Notes under the pieces: model-generated | What the model saw: only the letters and a program-made list of their open reading frames with translations | Databases searched by the model: none | What the model was told of the DNA's origin: nothing | Source: Acanthosoma haemorrhoidale | Lineage: Eukaryota; Arthropoda; Insecta; Hemiptera; Acanthosomatidae | Length of the DNA: 64,000 bases | Direction of reading: 5' to 3' | Assembly (NCBI GenBank): GCA_930367205.1 | Contig: OV884012.1 | Coordinates: 35,126,796 to 35,190,795, forward strand | In this document: positions 48,011 through 58,809 of the stretch, piece after piece | How the letters are laid out: every line of letters begins with the position of its first letter | How positions within the stretch are numbered: position 1 is the stretch's first letter | Program-made: the position numbers and the translations under genes

Positions 48011-48346
48011 AAAAGTAGTTTCAGGTAAATCCAGGGGATGCATATGTTTGGCTTCGACCGTCTTCCACTAAAGCAACAACATGGAGTAGTTATTATTAAA
48101 ATTAAAAAAACAATAATTTAAAAAACCTTTGGCTGAATTTTTAGAGATCAGTTACACAATAAACCAAAATAGAAATTTCTGCATAATTTTTTTTTTCATA
48201 ATAAATAAAAGTTTTCTTTTATAAATATTTATTAAGGTTTTCCTTTATATTTATAGGCTCTTATTACTGAAAACATTTAATATTAATTAAAAAATGATTG
48301 AAAGCCAAAATAATTCTATTAGCAAGCAAATATTTATATATATATA

Positions 48347-48516
48347 AGTTAAAGTCAGTATTGTAAACTAATGCGATCATGGGACGTAAACATCCCATGA
48401 TCCCGTATATGTCGGATTACAAAGATAAATAAAGACAGTCTATTTCGAGAGTTGAAGTTAGTCTTACGTTCCCGTTTTCCTTCACTTTATCACATTCTAC
48501 CCGGTGGCGAATAACT
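48347..48516 (+). repeat. 5' LTR of gypsy copy A
   Basis: Begins AGTTAAAGTCAG and ends AATAACT, the gypsy-type AGTTA...TAACT inverted ends. It has a perfect 10-bp dyad (GATCATGGGA and TCCCATGATC around 8 nt) and a polyadenylation signal AATAAA at 48428-48433. It lacks 11-12 bp present near the start of the 3' copy. Confidence 0.92.
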
Positions 48517-48533
48517 GGTGCCGAAACCCGGGA
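48516..48533 (+). promoter_or_regulatory. Primer-binding site of copy A, tRNA-Phe type
   Basis: TGGTGCCGAAACCCGGGA is the exact 18-nt complement of the tRNA-Phe 3' end (TCCCGGGTTTCGGCA plus CCA), recalled from known tRNA-Phe sequences. It directly abuts the LTR. Confidence 0.88.
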
Positions 48534-48627
48534 ACCTATCGTTTTTTTTTCTCTCTTATTTCGTCTCTCGTTTTTTTTTATCTCGTTTTTTTTCTCTCCC
48601 ATTTTTTTGTTCTATTATTTCACGGGA

Positions 48628-49806
48628 ATGCCGGAGGGAGTACTTAGACCAGGGGTGCTTAACGCAGCAGCGGATATATAACAGCTCCCCCAAACAACCA
48701 TGACAGCCGCTCATGCCAATACTATGGCCTGGATGAAATTTCAGGCAATTACGGCTCAAGATGTGAGAAAATCGATCTCCGATCTGGAGAGATTTGCAGG
48801 AGAGACCGGGGAACTGAACCACTTCCTGAAGGGAGGTGACAGGCTGATGACGTGAATAGAAGGAAAACGAGCGGAAGACCTTATCACCGAAGGAGACGCT
48901 GAGTCACTGAGAGCAGCGCTCGTGTGTAGGGTGAAGCGAAGCATCCTCAATATGATTCAGGCGGACGAAGAGACCGCATGGAGTACTGTAAAAGAATGGT
49001 TAAAGAAAGCGTTTGGAGGGGGAAGATGGGGACCCGAAGAGGATATCTTCAAGATGTTCCGGGAGATAAAGAAGCCCCACCAGACGAACGGCCAGTATGC
49101 GAGAACACTCTTAGCGAGATACAATAGTATCACCGAGAAGATGAGGGAGTCCGTGAGCGTGGCCGAGGTTGAAGCAAGGATGACGTTCCTGTCGACGATT
49201 TTAAAAGTGCAGTTGGCAAAGGAAACAGGAAGAAAAGAGTGTCTTCCTAGGGAGCGCACGTTCCTGTATGCTACTACAGGCTATGAAGAAGAGACAGACT
49301 GGTAGAAGGTAACGTACAGAAGGCCCTAAACCACACCGGTTGCCTGGAGGAGAAAGGAGACGGGGTACGGTGGAAGAGAACCAACGGCGGTGGGAGACAG
49401 GAACCGAGCAAATGCAGGCCGTCCAAGGAGACGCGAGGATAGAAAATGCCCAGAGTGCGGGAAAATAGGACACTTGGCAGCACAGTGCCCACGCACCAGG
49501 TGTTTCGAGTGTGGCACGGAGGGGCACGTAGCTAAGCAGTGCCCATACATGAGCTGTCGAAGAAACGGAAATCGACCAGAGCCAACGGAAGTAAACGTTC
49601 AGAGGGTGCGGAGGAGGGAGAGGCCGCAGTCAGAGGCGTCAGAAACCTCTGAAATATCCGATACCGACAATGAGAGGGAGGAACCAGGAAGCGGAGCGGG
49701 CTGGGGGAGCAGCAGTGTTAAAAGAAGCGGTCGACGCAGGCGGCTGAAGAGAGGAACGAACGAGAGATCTGAGAAGAGTGGCAGAGGCGAGGCGACCGCG
49801 CACTAA
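48628..49806 (+). pseudogene. gag of gypsy copy A, broken
   Basis: Homologous to the gag of copy B (shared ELNHFLKGGDRL and CRVKRSILN). Several in-frame stops fall in the first third and after the capsid region (near 49302), followed by a frame change. Two CCHC zinc knuckles remain near 49447-49550 (CPECGKIGHLAAQC and CFECGTEGHVAKQC), which bind the RNA genome in nucleocapsid proteins. It cannot give a normal Gag. Confidence 0.85.
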
Positions 49807-49817
49807 TAAGTAATAGC

Positions 49818-52800
49818 GTGAGCGGTACATACAGTGGTCTGCCAATTATTCGAGTAGCGTGCGGAGTGCAGTGCCTGGTGGATACTGGGAGTACCAACAC
49901 GATAATGTGTCGGGAGACCCTGGAGAGGATGTGTGTGGGAGTGAGGATACCCAAATACAGGTATGTTCTTGTAGCTTGGTTACCCTGGGGGGGGGGCTGT
50001 AAAGTAGAAGAGGAAACGGTAATAGGTCTAGAAAGATTGGGTCGAGGCGGGGAGGAACTCAGAGTTCATATAGTGGGAAAAATGCCCAAGGAATACGGGG
50101 GGATCATCGGATGTGACCTGCTAGCGAAGGGAGGAGCAAGGGTGAGGAACGAAAAGGGAAGATGGGACATTCGTATAGGAGGGAAGAGATAAAGGTGCTC
50201 GAAACAAGGGAGTGACGTCGGGAACGACGGCGGAGCGCGGATAGGAGCAATTAGGCGAGCGCAGGACTGGAGAGATGAGCTCCGAAGGGAATATGCGGAT
50301 ATATTCTTTAAAGAAGGCGTGAGATTGGGGGTCACTGGTAGAACAGTGCATGAAATCCCGCTCAAACGGGAGGTAGTAAGTTACGTGAAGGAGCGCCGAT
50401 ACCCGCAAGCTTTGAGGCACCATATCAAAGTAGAGTTGGACGACTAGGCAGGGGATCATTGAGGACAGCACGTCACCGTACAATAGCCCTTTGTGGGTAG
50501 TCAGGAAGAAGAGTGCTGAAGACGGGGGACCCGAAAAATATAGAGTTGTCGTAGACTATAGGCGACTCAACGACAACACAGTGGACGAGAAATACCCGAT
50601 CCCCAGATTCGATGACATCTTAGACCGACTGAGTGGGGCGCGGATCTTTACCACGTTAGACCTCAACAGCCTTCACCTTCGAACGAGGGCATTATGAATT
50701 CACACGGATGCCATTTGGTCTCAAAAACGCACTTATCACGTTCCAGAGACTTATGGACGAGTTACTCAGGGGTATCGATAAGTCCATGTGCCAAATTTAT
50801 ATGGACGACCTCGTAGTATTTAGCGCGGATGAGGCCCAACACGAAGTGCACCTGAAAATTGGGTTCAACCGAGTGTGGCAATTTGGATCGAAATTGTCAG
50901 AGGAAAAGTCCCGGTTAGGCCAGGAAGTTATTACCTTCTTGGGACACACAATCTCCAAGGAGGGAGTGCGACCAGATGCTGGGAAGATAGCAGCGATCCA
51001 AAAGATGGCGGTCCCGTCTGATGTCAAGGGAATCCGACGCCTTCTAGGAACGCTAAATTTCTATAGAAGATTTATCCCCAAAATGGTGGTGTATCTAGTC
51101 TCTCTCAATGACCTCCTGAAAAAGGGACGGAAGGTGATCATCACTCCCGATATAGAGGTGAACATCCGAAAGTGCATGAGCCGTTTGCAGGAACACCCGG
51201 TGTTGGCATTTCCCGATTTTAATACGAAGTTCGCAATTACGACGGATGCTAGCGAATACGCGTTGGGAGCGGTCCTATCGCAGGCGGGAGACAAAGGAGA
51301 CCAACCAGTAGCGTATGCCAGTAGACGCCTAACTGAGGCGGAAAGCCGATACAGCGTACTAGAACGGGAGTTGCTAGGGATCGTCTGGGCAATTGACCAT
51401 TTTCGGCCCTATGTATTCGGGAGAAGATTCCGAGTCCACACGGATCACCGCCCGTTACAATGGGTAGGGAAACTGAAGGAGTCATCGGCAAGGGTAACGA
51501 GGTGGAAGGAATTCCTTAGCCAGTACAACATGGATATAGTATATAAGCCTGGCAAGGAAAACGTCGTTGCGGACTGGTTGTCACGGTCGGTAACAGTCAA
51601 CGCCATAGAACCAGAACAAGGGGAATTATCCAGAGATGACCGGCAGTTCCTCCGGGAATGGACGCCAGAGGAGGAAGGTGACCAAAGAGAATCTGGTTCC
51701 GCGGAGGATGGGCAGTCTACAGGAGGAGGGAGCTCGGGAGGTGACAGATACGCAGGGATGGAAGAGCTACAGGAAATAGTCAATGATAAGCGTCGTCAGA
51801 TAATCTGGAAGACGCGAACAGTGGGACTGACGAAGATTGCTTGCAGCGATTACAACAGATCCATAACAACGACCATCTGGTCACAGCCGGGAGTAAAACT
51901 GGTCCCGATCTGCCGCCTACTCAACGAAGCTTCCAAGCCGGGGAAAACGCACCATATCTATGTAGGGAACGGGACCATTTGGGAGAAAATTAAGAGGTTA
52001 ATGCGAGCGGAGTGGATCGGGATTGACCGGACGTTTGTGCGATGCACGATGATGGTGGAAACGGTCACGGATGATACCATGAAAAAAGAAATTACGCTTG
52101 CATACCACCAAAGTAAAACAAATCAGCGGGGGGAACAGGAAACAGCGCAGGCATTGAAGCGCAGGTATTTCTGGTGGGGAATGCGCAAAACCATCCAGGA
52201 GACGATAGGAGCATGCGAGATCTGTCATCGCACGAAGTATGATCGACACCCACCGATAGGACCGCAAGAAGAGACCCCCACGGCACAGACACCCCTGACC
52301 GACCTGCAAACGGACACTTTTACTTGGAAGGGCCGCAAGTGGGTAACCATCGTTGATCTATTCAGTAAGGTGGCCATGGCATACCCCGTCCGTGAAAAGT
52401 CGTCAGAGGCCGTATTAGGAACACTGCGCAGGTGGTTTCAATTTTATGGTGTCCCCGATCGAATAGCATCATATGGTGGCAGGGAATTTGACAACGCCGA
52501 AATAAGAGAGCAGATGAAGCTGCTGGATGTCAGATGGCATGTCAACACCCCGGGACACCCAAAGAGCAGGGGCGGGATGAGCGTCTCCACAGTACCCTGG
52601 GGGATCATCTCCGCGTCTATCATACCGAAAAGGGGTTGGAGCCGGCTGAGGCTATGCCACTAGCGGTGATAGCTTACAATCACTCGATACACACGGCTAC
52701 GGGGTTCTCACCGTTCGAGATTCTTTTTGGCCTGCGGGGACGTCGCCGAGACACCAGAGGAACGGGGGAGGGAGACGAGACGGCCACACTCCTCGTCAAC

Positions 52801-53106
52801 AACCGCGCGGAGTTGGGGAAACTCTGTGGGGAGGCCTACGCGAGGATTACGGCCGAAAAACGTAGGAAAGTGGCGAGGGAGAACGTGGGCGTCAAACCCA
52901 TCGAAGGTCGCGTCACAATAGGGACCACCGTATACCGCATGATTGCATCGAACCGGGGTAAAGAGCTGATTCGCTACGAGGGCCTCTTTAGGGTGGTCGC
53001 GATTCGCGAACACAATATCGTAACCATACAGAGTGTTCGCGAACCGCGGAAGCGCAGGAGCGTTCATGTAGAGCAGCTGAAGATACCAGCGGGGACATCC
53101 TCCTAG
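49818..53106 (+). pseudogene. pol of gypsy copy A, broken
   Basis: An aspartic protease (DTGSTNT) lies at 49818-50192 and ends at a stop. Frames then change at about 50200-50490. The reverse transcriptase has a deletion near 50670 that removes the block after TLDL (the conserved AGYHQI region), with a frame change, although YMDD remains. RNase H and the integrase follow in one frame to 52663. The HHCC zinc finger has Gln for its second His (NQRGEQ versus NHRGVQ in copy B), and a frameshift near 52575 cuts the integrase just before its catalytic Glu. The C-terminus continues at 52534-53106. Not functional. Confidence 0.88.
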
Positions 53107-53316
53107 CGAGAGTCTTGGGTAACGCCCTCACCCCCATACACTCCTCACTCCAGATCATAAATCTGTTTCAGCGAATGTATTTTTCTTTTTGTTTGTTTGT
53201 TTTAGTTTTTACTATTTTTAGCCTTTGTCCATGTGCATTGTCCGCTAAGAGTATCGGGGTACGATACTCAATTGTACATAGTCCGCTGTTAAGTTCCCGA
53301 CGGATGGTCGGGAACT

Positions 53317-53505
53317 GGCAGGGGGGAGTTAAAGTCAGAGGTAGCTCTGTATTGTAAACTAATGCGATCATGGGACGTAAACATCCCATGATCCCGTATA
53401 TGTCGGATTACAAAGAGAAATAAAGACAGTCTATTTCGAGAGTTGAAGTTAGTCTTACGTTCCCGTTTTCCTTCACTTTATCACATTCTACCCGGTGGCG
53501 AATAA
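53317..53505 (+). repeat. Purine tract and 3' LTR of gypsy copy A
   Basis: The purine tract GGCAGGGGGG (53317-53326) precedes AGTTAAAGTCAG. The LTR matches the 5' copy through GGCGAATAA. There the match stops two bases short of the expected ...AACT end, where LTR fragment C begins. Confidence 0.88.
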
Positions 53506-53645
53506 TAATGTAAACAACCCATGATCCTATGTATGTCTGATTATCATCAACAATAAAACAGTCTTTTACTGGAGTCAGAGTGTGTCGGTGCATTTTCCTC
53601 TTTCGTTATTTTCTTTTTATCCATCTTAACCCCCGGCGGTTAACT
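53506..53645 (+). repeat. Third gypsy LTR, 5'-truncated fragment C
   Basis: Aligns with the inner part of LTR A (TAAACAACCCATGATCC against TAAACATCCCATGATCC; AATAAAACAGTC against AATAAAGACAGTC) but is diverged. It ends CCCCGGCGGTTAACT, the gypsy-type terminus. It sits between LTR A and a TA-repeat stretch (53646-53655), so it is neither copy A nor copy B. Confidence 0.75.
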
Positions 53646-53655
53646 TATATATATA

Positions 53656-53835
53656 AGTTAAGTCCAGGCACCGCTAGTGCCCAGCCTTAATCCCCAAACA
53701 TATGTTATCTGTATATGTTTACAGGTAATACCTATAGATAGAGGTATCTTGGTCTAAATAAAGCAGTCTTGTTATAACGTTCTACGTGTTCTTATTACCA
53801 ACCTTTCTTAGCTTGTAATTCAATAAACATTAACT
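53656..53835 (+). repeat. 5' LTR of gypsy copy B
   Basis: 180 bp, AGTTAAGTCC...CATTAACT. It has a GGCAC-CGCTA-GTGCC dyad near the start and a polyadenylation signal AATAAA at 53757-53762. The last T is shared with the primer-binding site. Confidence 0.95.
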
Positions 53836-53852
53836 GGTGCCGAAACCCGGGA
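53835..53852 (+). promoter_or_regulatory. Primer-binding site of copy B, tRNA-Phe type
   Basis: TGGTGCCGAAACCCGGGA, identical to that of copy A and complementary to the tRNA-Phe 3' end. Confidence 0.9.
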
Positions 53853-53932
53853 ACCGTGGAGAAAGAGAGTTATCGAGTGCGAGCGTAACTTTTTTTTGGT
53901 TTTTTTTTTCTTCTATACGCGAAAGAGAGAAG

Positions 53933-55122
53933 ATGACTGAAGGAGGAGTTTTGAGACAGCCCGTCTTGAATCTCGTAGAGGGAGCAGATATTAGAAGAGT
54001 GGGAACTATGCCAGAAGTTCATGCCACGGCGCTCGCGCTGATGAGGGTAAATCGATGAATACCCAGGATCTGAGGAAGGCTGTTGCGGAGCTGGAGAGAT
54101 TCACTGGGGAACTGGGTGAGCTGAACCATTTCCTAAAAGGAGGAGACCGTCTCACAGCTTTAATTGGAGCTAAGGCAGAAGAAAATTTAATAGATCCCAG
54201 AGACGCGGAATCGTTGAAGGCGGCCCTGATATGTCGGGTCAAGAGAAGTATACTGAATCAAATTCAGGCAGATAAAGAAACCCCGTGGGAATTAATAAAG
54301 ATAAGATTGAAGAAGGCGTACGGAGGAGGACGATGGACTCCCGAGGAGGACATATTCCAAATGTTTAGGGAGACAAAGTCCCCAAGACAAAGTAACGGGC
54401 AATATGCTGCGGGGTTAATAGTCCGTTTCAATAAGATAACGGAGAAGATGAGAGAGTCGATTAGCGTAGAAGAGGTGGAGGGTAGAATGGGATTCTTATC
54501 CACAATTCTAAAAGTGCAACTGGCCAAGGAGACAGGAAGAAAGGAAGGATTCTCCGATGAGCGCTCGTTCTCGGAGTGTGCACAATCAATGATCGACACT
54601 AGTGCCAAGGAGGAAGAAGTGAGGGTGCAAGACGTCGACAATGAGTGGAGCCGAGTTGCATACAAAAGAACCCGGACCCTGAAACCAACCTGGAAGAGAC
54701 CAGAAACGTCCGTTATTGGCAGAGACAAGGGAACGACAGGAGAAAGAAGATTTAGAGGAACGAGACCGAGGTATGCCCCGCCCAGGGAAGAAAGAAAATG
54801 CCACGGATGTAGGAAGGCAGGACATTTAGTGGCACAGTGTCCTCGAACAAAATGTTTTGAGTGCGGCGAGGAAGGACACATCGCGAGGCATTGCCCGTAT
54901 ATCTTCCGGAGGAGAGAATACCAACGACCAGAACCAATGGAGGTAAACACTCAAGGAGTAAGAGAGAGACGGAGCATGACACATGGGGAGAGTGGATCAT
55001 CAGAAGATGAGTCATCAGGGACTTCGGGAACTGAAGGAGAAGAAGCGAGGCGCAGCAGAAACAGGAGACAGACAGGGCAGAAGGTCGAGTCACGTAGATG
55101 GGAGCAACGTGATGAAGCCTGA
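53933..55122 (+). CDS. gag of gypsy copy B, with one frame break
   Basis: An N-terminal frame from the ATG at 53933 (MTEGGVLRQP) stops at 54056-54058. The rest runs from 54055 to 55122 in another frame, overlapping the first by 4 nt at an ATGA. Copy A reads through the matching place in one frame, so this is probably a one-base indel in copy B, though a programmed shift is possible. The long frame (355 codons) holds a capsid-like part (ELNHFLKGGDRL, CRVKRSILNQIQADKE) and two CCHC zinc knuckles at about 54799-54895 (CHGCRKAGHLVAQC and CFECGEEGHIARHC). It ends in UGA. Confidence 0.85.
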
Positions 55123-55179
55123 GGAGCGTGTTGGCAGAGAGGCGACCGCATCCTGAGATGTAATGCATTTCGGGAGAGG

Positions 55180-58100
55180 ATGTGTGCGTTGCCAATAATT
55201 AGGGTCAAAGGAGGAGAGATGTGTCTGGTGGACACGGGAAGCACCAACACCATCATGTCCCGCGGAGCGCTGGAGAGGCTGTATGGCGGAGAGAGGGCAC
55301 TCCAGATTCAGGTATGTAATTGTAGTTTAATCACCCTGGGAGGCCCTTGCGAGGTAGTGGGAGAGTTAGTCATAGGGCTAAATAGGTGGGCGAAGAAAGG
55401 GGGAGATCTAAAGATACATATCGTAGGAAACATGCCGCGGGAGTACCAGGTGATAGTTGGGTGCGACATGTTGGGGAAGGTAGGCGCGCGTGTGGAGAAT
55501 ATCGGGGAAAAATGGAACATTAAGTTGGGGAAAGTGGAATATAAATGTCAAGGGACTATATGGGACGGAAGAGCGCGGATAGGGGCGGTTAATAAAATAG
55601 AGGGCTGGAGGGAAGGCCTACAGAGGGAGTTTGAGGATATTTTTTACGTAGAGGGAGACACGCTAGGAGCGACTGGGAAGACGGTCCACGAGATCCAGTT
55701 AAAGAAAGAACACGTCACATACGTGAAAGAGAGACGATATCCGCAGGCACTACGTAGGCATATTAGAGAGGAGCTAGAGAGTCTCAAACGGCAAGGGATT
55801 ATAATTGATAGCACTTCGCCATATAACAGTCCTCTATGGGCAGTGAGGAAGAAAAATAGACCTGGGGACGAGACGGAGAAATACAGGGTAGTTATCGATT
55901 ATCGGAAGTTAAACGAGAACACGACGGACGAGAAGTATCCTATTCCCAGATTTGAGGACATATTAGACAGATTGAACGGGGCGACAATATTTAGTACCCT
56001 AGATCTAAAGGCAGGCTATCACCAGATCAAGATGAGTGCGAACGACCAAGACAAAACGGCCTTTACATTTGAGAGGGGGCATTATCAATTTACCAGGATG
56101 CCATTTGGACTGAAAAACGCCCCGATTACCTTTCAACGCCTAATGGATGAATTTTTGAGGGGAATAGACGAAGCGGTATGCCAGGTCTACATGGACGATC
56201 TGTTAGTTTTCAGCAGAACGGAGGCAGAGCACGTTGAGCACCTAAAAAGTGTATTTCAAAGAGTCCGCGAATTCGGATTAAAATTGTCCATGGAGAAGTC
56301 TCTGTTGGGGAAGAAAAAAATCAATTTTTTGGGCCACACCATCTCACAGGAGGGGGTTAAGCCAGACTCTACGAAGGTTGAGGCGATTAGAAGGATGGTG
56401 GTGCCCACAGATGTAAAGGGGATCCGTCGACTTCTGGGGACGCTTAATTATTACAGAAGATTTGTGCCGGACATGGCGGCATACCTGGTGCCTATTAATA
56501 ATTTACTGCGAAAGGGAGCGAGGGTGGTAATTACCCCAATCATGGAGCAGAACATCCGGAAATGTATGTCTAGCTTACAAGAGGAACCAATATTAGCATT
56601 TCCCGATTTCCAACATCCCTTCACAATCACCACTGATGCCAGCGAATACGCACTGGGGGCAGTGTTGTCGCAGGAGAGAGACGGTGGGGAGCGCCCGGTG
56701 GCGTACGCTAGTCGACGGCTCACAGAAACGGAAGCGCGGTATAGTGCTCTAGAGAGAGAGCTCCTAGGTATCGTCTGGGCTATAGACCATTTCCGCCCAT
56801 ATGTCTTCGGCAGAAAATTCCGTGTTCACACCGACCACAGACCCCTACAATGGGTAGGAAAGTTAAAGGAGTCCTCGGCGCGGGTCACGAGGTGGAAAGA
56901 GTTTTTGTCCCAGTACAATATGGAGATTATATATAAACCCGGGAAAGAGAACGTAGTGGCAGACTGGCTGTCCAGAGCCATTACTGTGAATGCATTGGAA
57001 GAAGGGGAACCATCCGGGGAAATCCAACAGTTTCTCCGGGAATGGACACCCGGGGAGGATGGAAGCCTCGGTACGCGAGGAGATAGCGAAGGTGAGGAAA
57101 CCCTGGAAGAGGAAGGTTCCGCCGGCGAAAGACCTGTTGAAATGGAAGTAACAGAAGGGATCGTGAACGACAAAAGACGGCAGATCATTTGGAAATCCAA
57201 GACCTCAGGGCGGCTGCAGATCGCATATGACAGTTATGGGAGAAGTAGAATCGCGACGATTTGGTCGCCACCAGGGGTTAGGAACGACCAAATTTGCCGT
57301 GCATTGAAAGATGCCTCGGAACCCGGAAAGACCCATCATGTATTTGTAGGGAATGCCACTATTTGGGAGAAAATTCGTAGACTCTGGCGAACGGAACAAC
57401 TTGGAGTGGATAGGATATTTATTCGGTGCACGTCGATGGTGGAGACACTCAAAGACAGAGAACAGCAGCTGGAAGTGACGCTGGCCTATCACCAAGGAAA
57501 AACGAACCACCGTGGAGTTCAGGAAACGTTGCAAGCGTTGCGGCGGAGGTACTTTTGGTGGGGAATGAAAAAGAGCATACAAGAAATGATAGGGGCATGT
57601 GCAGTTTGTCTCACTACGAAGTATGACAGACATCCGCCACGGGGGCGACAAGAAGAATCGCCCACCGCCGAGACACCGTTGAGTGACTTACAAGTGGATA
57701 CCTTCACTTGGAGGGGGTATAAGTGGGTTACCACAATCGACAGCTTTAGCAAAGTGGCCATGGCGCACCCGGTGCAAGATCGGTCATCAGACGCGGTAAT
57801 GTTGGCAATAAATACCTGGTTCCAGTTTTACGGAGTACCAGACCGGATCTCGTCGGATGGGGGCAGAGAATTTGACAATGCCAACATCCGAAAAGAAATG
57901 AAGACTCTCGATGTGTCTTGGCATCTTAATACCCCAGGGCACCCTAAGAGTAGAGGAGGGATAGAAAGATTGCACAGCACCCTGAGTGACCACCTGCGGG
58001 TATATCACGCGGAAAAGGGTCTGCCGGCGAATGAGGCAATGCCGAAGGCGGTGGCCGCTTACAATCATTCGATCCACACCGCGACGGGGTTCTCCCCGTT

Positions 58101-58503
58101 CGAGATCCTCTTTGGGCTGCGCGAAAGACGGAGAAATGGGGCAGAGACGGTAGCAGACAAGGGAATGGCGGAGAAAATGGCGAGTAATACTGTCGGTTTG
58201 AGGAAAATATGCGACAAAGTCCGAGAAAGGATAACGAGGGACAAAGCGAGACGAGTGGAACGGGAAAACCTCAAAGTCCAGGATCGAATGGGGGAACTTA
58301 AAATCGGGACTATCGTCTATAAAAAACTAGGGTCAAATAGGAGCAAAGAGCTGGTGCGATATGAGGGCCCATTTAAAGTGGTCGTGATTAGGGAACACAA
58401 CGTCGTGACAATTGAGAGTATACGACCCCCTAAGAAGCGGCGAAATGTCCACATAGAACAGTTAAAGCTTCCACCAGGGGGGGAGGTTGTAGACCAGGAA
58501 TGA
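55180..58503 (+). CDS. pol polyprotein of gypsy copy B, 1107 codons, intact
   Basis: Domains in order: aspartic protease (DTGSTNT near residues 18-24), reverse transcriptase with YMDD at 337-340, RNase H (TTDASEYALGAVL near 484), integrase zinc finger HHCC (His 771 and 777, Cys 807 and 810), and integrase catalytic Asp840, Asp893 and Glu929, the last two 35 residues apart as in DD35E integrases. All expected catalytic residues are present and there is no stop. The frame is open upstream to the gag UGA, in the same phase. The protein ends shortly after HIEQLKLPPG. The reverse-strand frames here are shadows. Confidence 0.95.
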   Translation: MCALPIIRVKGGEMCLVDTGSTNTIMSRGALERLYGGERALQIQVCNCSLITLGGPCEVVGELVIGLNRWAKKGGDLKIHIVGNMPREYQVIVGCDMLGKVGARVENIGEKWNIKLGKVEYKCQGTIWDGRARIGAVNKIEGWREGLQREFEDIFYVEGDTLGATGKTVHEIQLKKEHVTYVKERRYPQALRRHIREELESLKRQGIIIDSTSPYNSPLWAVRKKNRPGDETEKYRVVIDYRKLNENTTDEKYPIPRFEDILDRLNGATIFSTLDLKAGYHQIKMSANDQDKTAFTFERGHYQFTRMPFGLKNAPITFQRLMDEFLRGIDEAVCQVYMDDLLVFSRTEAEHVEHLKSVFQRVREFGLKLSMEKSLLGKKKINFLGHTISQEGVKPDSTKVEAIRRMVVPTDVKGIRRLLGTLNYYRRFVPDMAAYLVPINNLLRKGARVVITPIMEQNIRKCMSSLQEEPILAFPDFQHPFTITTDASEYALGAVLSQERDGGERPVAYASRRLTETEARYSALERELLGIVWAIDHFRPYVFGRKFRVHTDHRPLQWVGKLKESSARVTRWKEFLSQYNMEIIYKPGKENVVADWLSRAITVNALEEGEPSGEIQQFLREWTPGEDGSLGTRGDSEGEETLEEEGSAGERPVEMEVTEGIVNDKRRQIIWKSKTSGRLQIAYDSYGRSRIATIWSPPGVRNDQICRALKDASEPGKTHHVFVGNATIWEKIRRLWRTEQLGVDRIFIRCTSMVETLKDREQQLEVTLAYHQGKTNHRGVQETLQALRRRYFWWGMKKSIQEMIGACAVCLTTKYDRHPPRGRQEESPTAETPLSDLQVDTFTWRGYKWVTTIDSFSKVAMAHPVQDRSSDAVMLAINTWFQFYGVPDRISSDGGREFDNANIRKEMKTLDVSWHLNTPGHPKSRGGIERLHSTLSDHLRVYHAEKGLPANEAMPKAVAAYNHSIHTATGFSPFEILFGLRERRRNGAETVADKGMAEKMASNTVGLRKICDKVRERITRDKARRVERENLKVQDRMGELKIGTIVYKKLGSNRSKELVRYEGPFKVVVIREHNVVTIESIRPPKKRRNVHIEQLKLPPGGEVVDQE

Positions 58504-58809
58504 GCTGGAGTGTCCTCGCAGCATACACGCAAGGAACATTGTAAATAGTTATAGTTATGTGATTTTTCCCACAGAAGTATTGTTTTTTTTTAAAAGTCAA
58601 AGTTTTCTTTTATGTTTTTTTTTACAAGTGACAGTTGGTTTTTACGTTTTATAGGATTAGAGCTTAATGTGAGGGATTACAGGCTGTGTACGGGCGGGGC
58701 TGGCCTTTGCTCCTTTGTAACATTAGCGGAGCATTATGTGAATGGACTAAGACGTCCGAGTGTTGGACTTCAAAGTTTGCGAATGGGTGTTCGTAAACTG
58801 GTGGGGGGG
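58504..58809 (+). other. Region between pol and 3' LTR of copy B
   Basis: About 300 bp with no env-like frame. It ends with the purine tract GGTGGGGGGG (58800-58809), which would prime plus-strand synthesis. Confidence 0.75.

Larger units (their letters stand above)
48347..53505 (+). mobile_element. Gypsy-class LTR retrotransposon, copy A (defective)
   Basis: Order: 5' LTR, primer-binding site, broken gag, broken pol, purine tract, 3' LTR. The flanks are TA repeats, matching the target preference of gypsy elements. The LTRs differ by an 11-12-bp indel and one substitution (GATAAATAAAG/GAGAAATAAAG). Despite this young LTR age the coding part is badly broken, as described in its own entries. 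It is clearly related to copy B in gag, protease, reverse transcriptase and integrase wording. Confidence 0.93.

Noticed and set aside
54264..54950. 228-codon minus-strand frame opposite gypsy gag
   Set aside because: Antisense shadow of gag, with no independent motif.
58504..58809. env gene after pol of copy B
   Set aside because: The space is only about 300 bp. The 67-codon frame at 58612-58815 has no signal peptide, furin site or membrane anchor and runs into the LTR.
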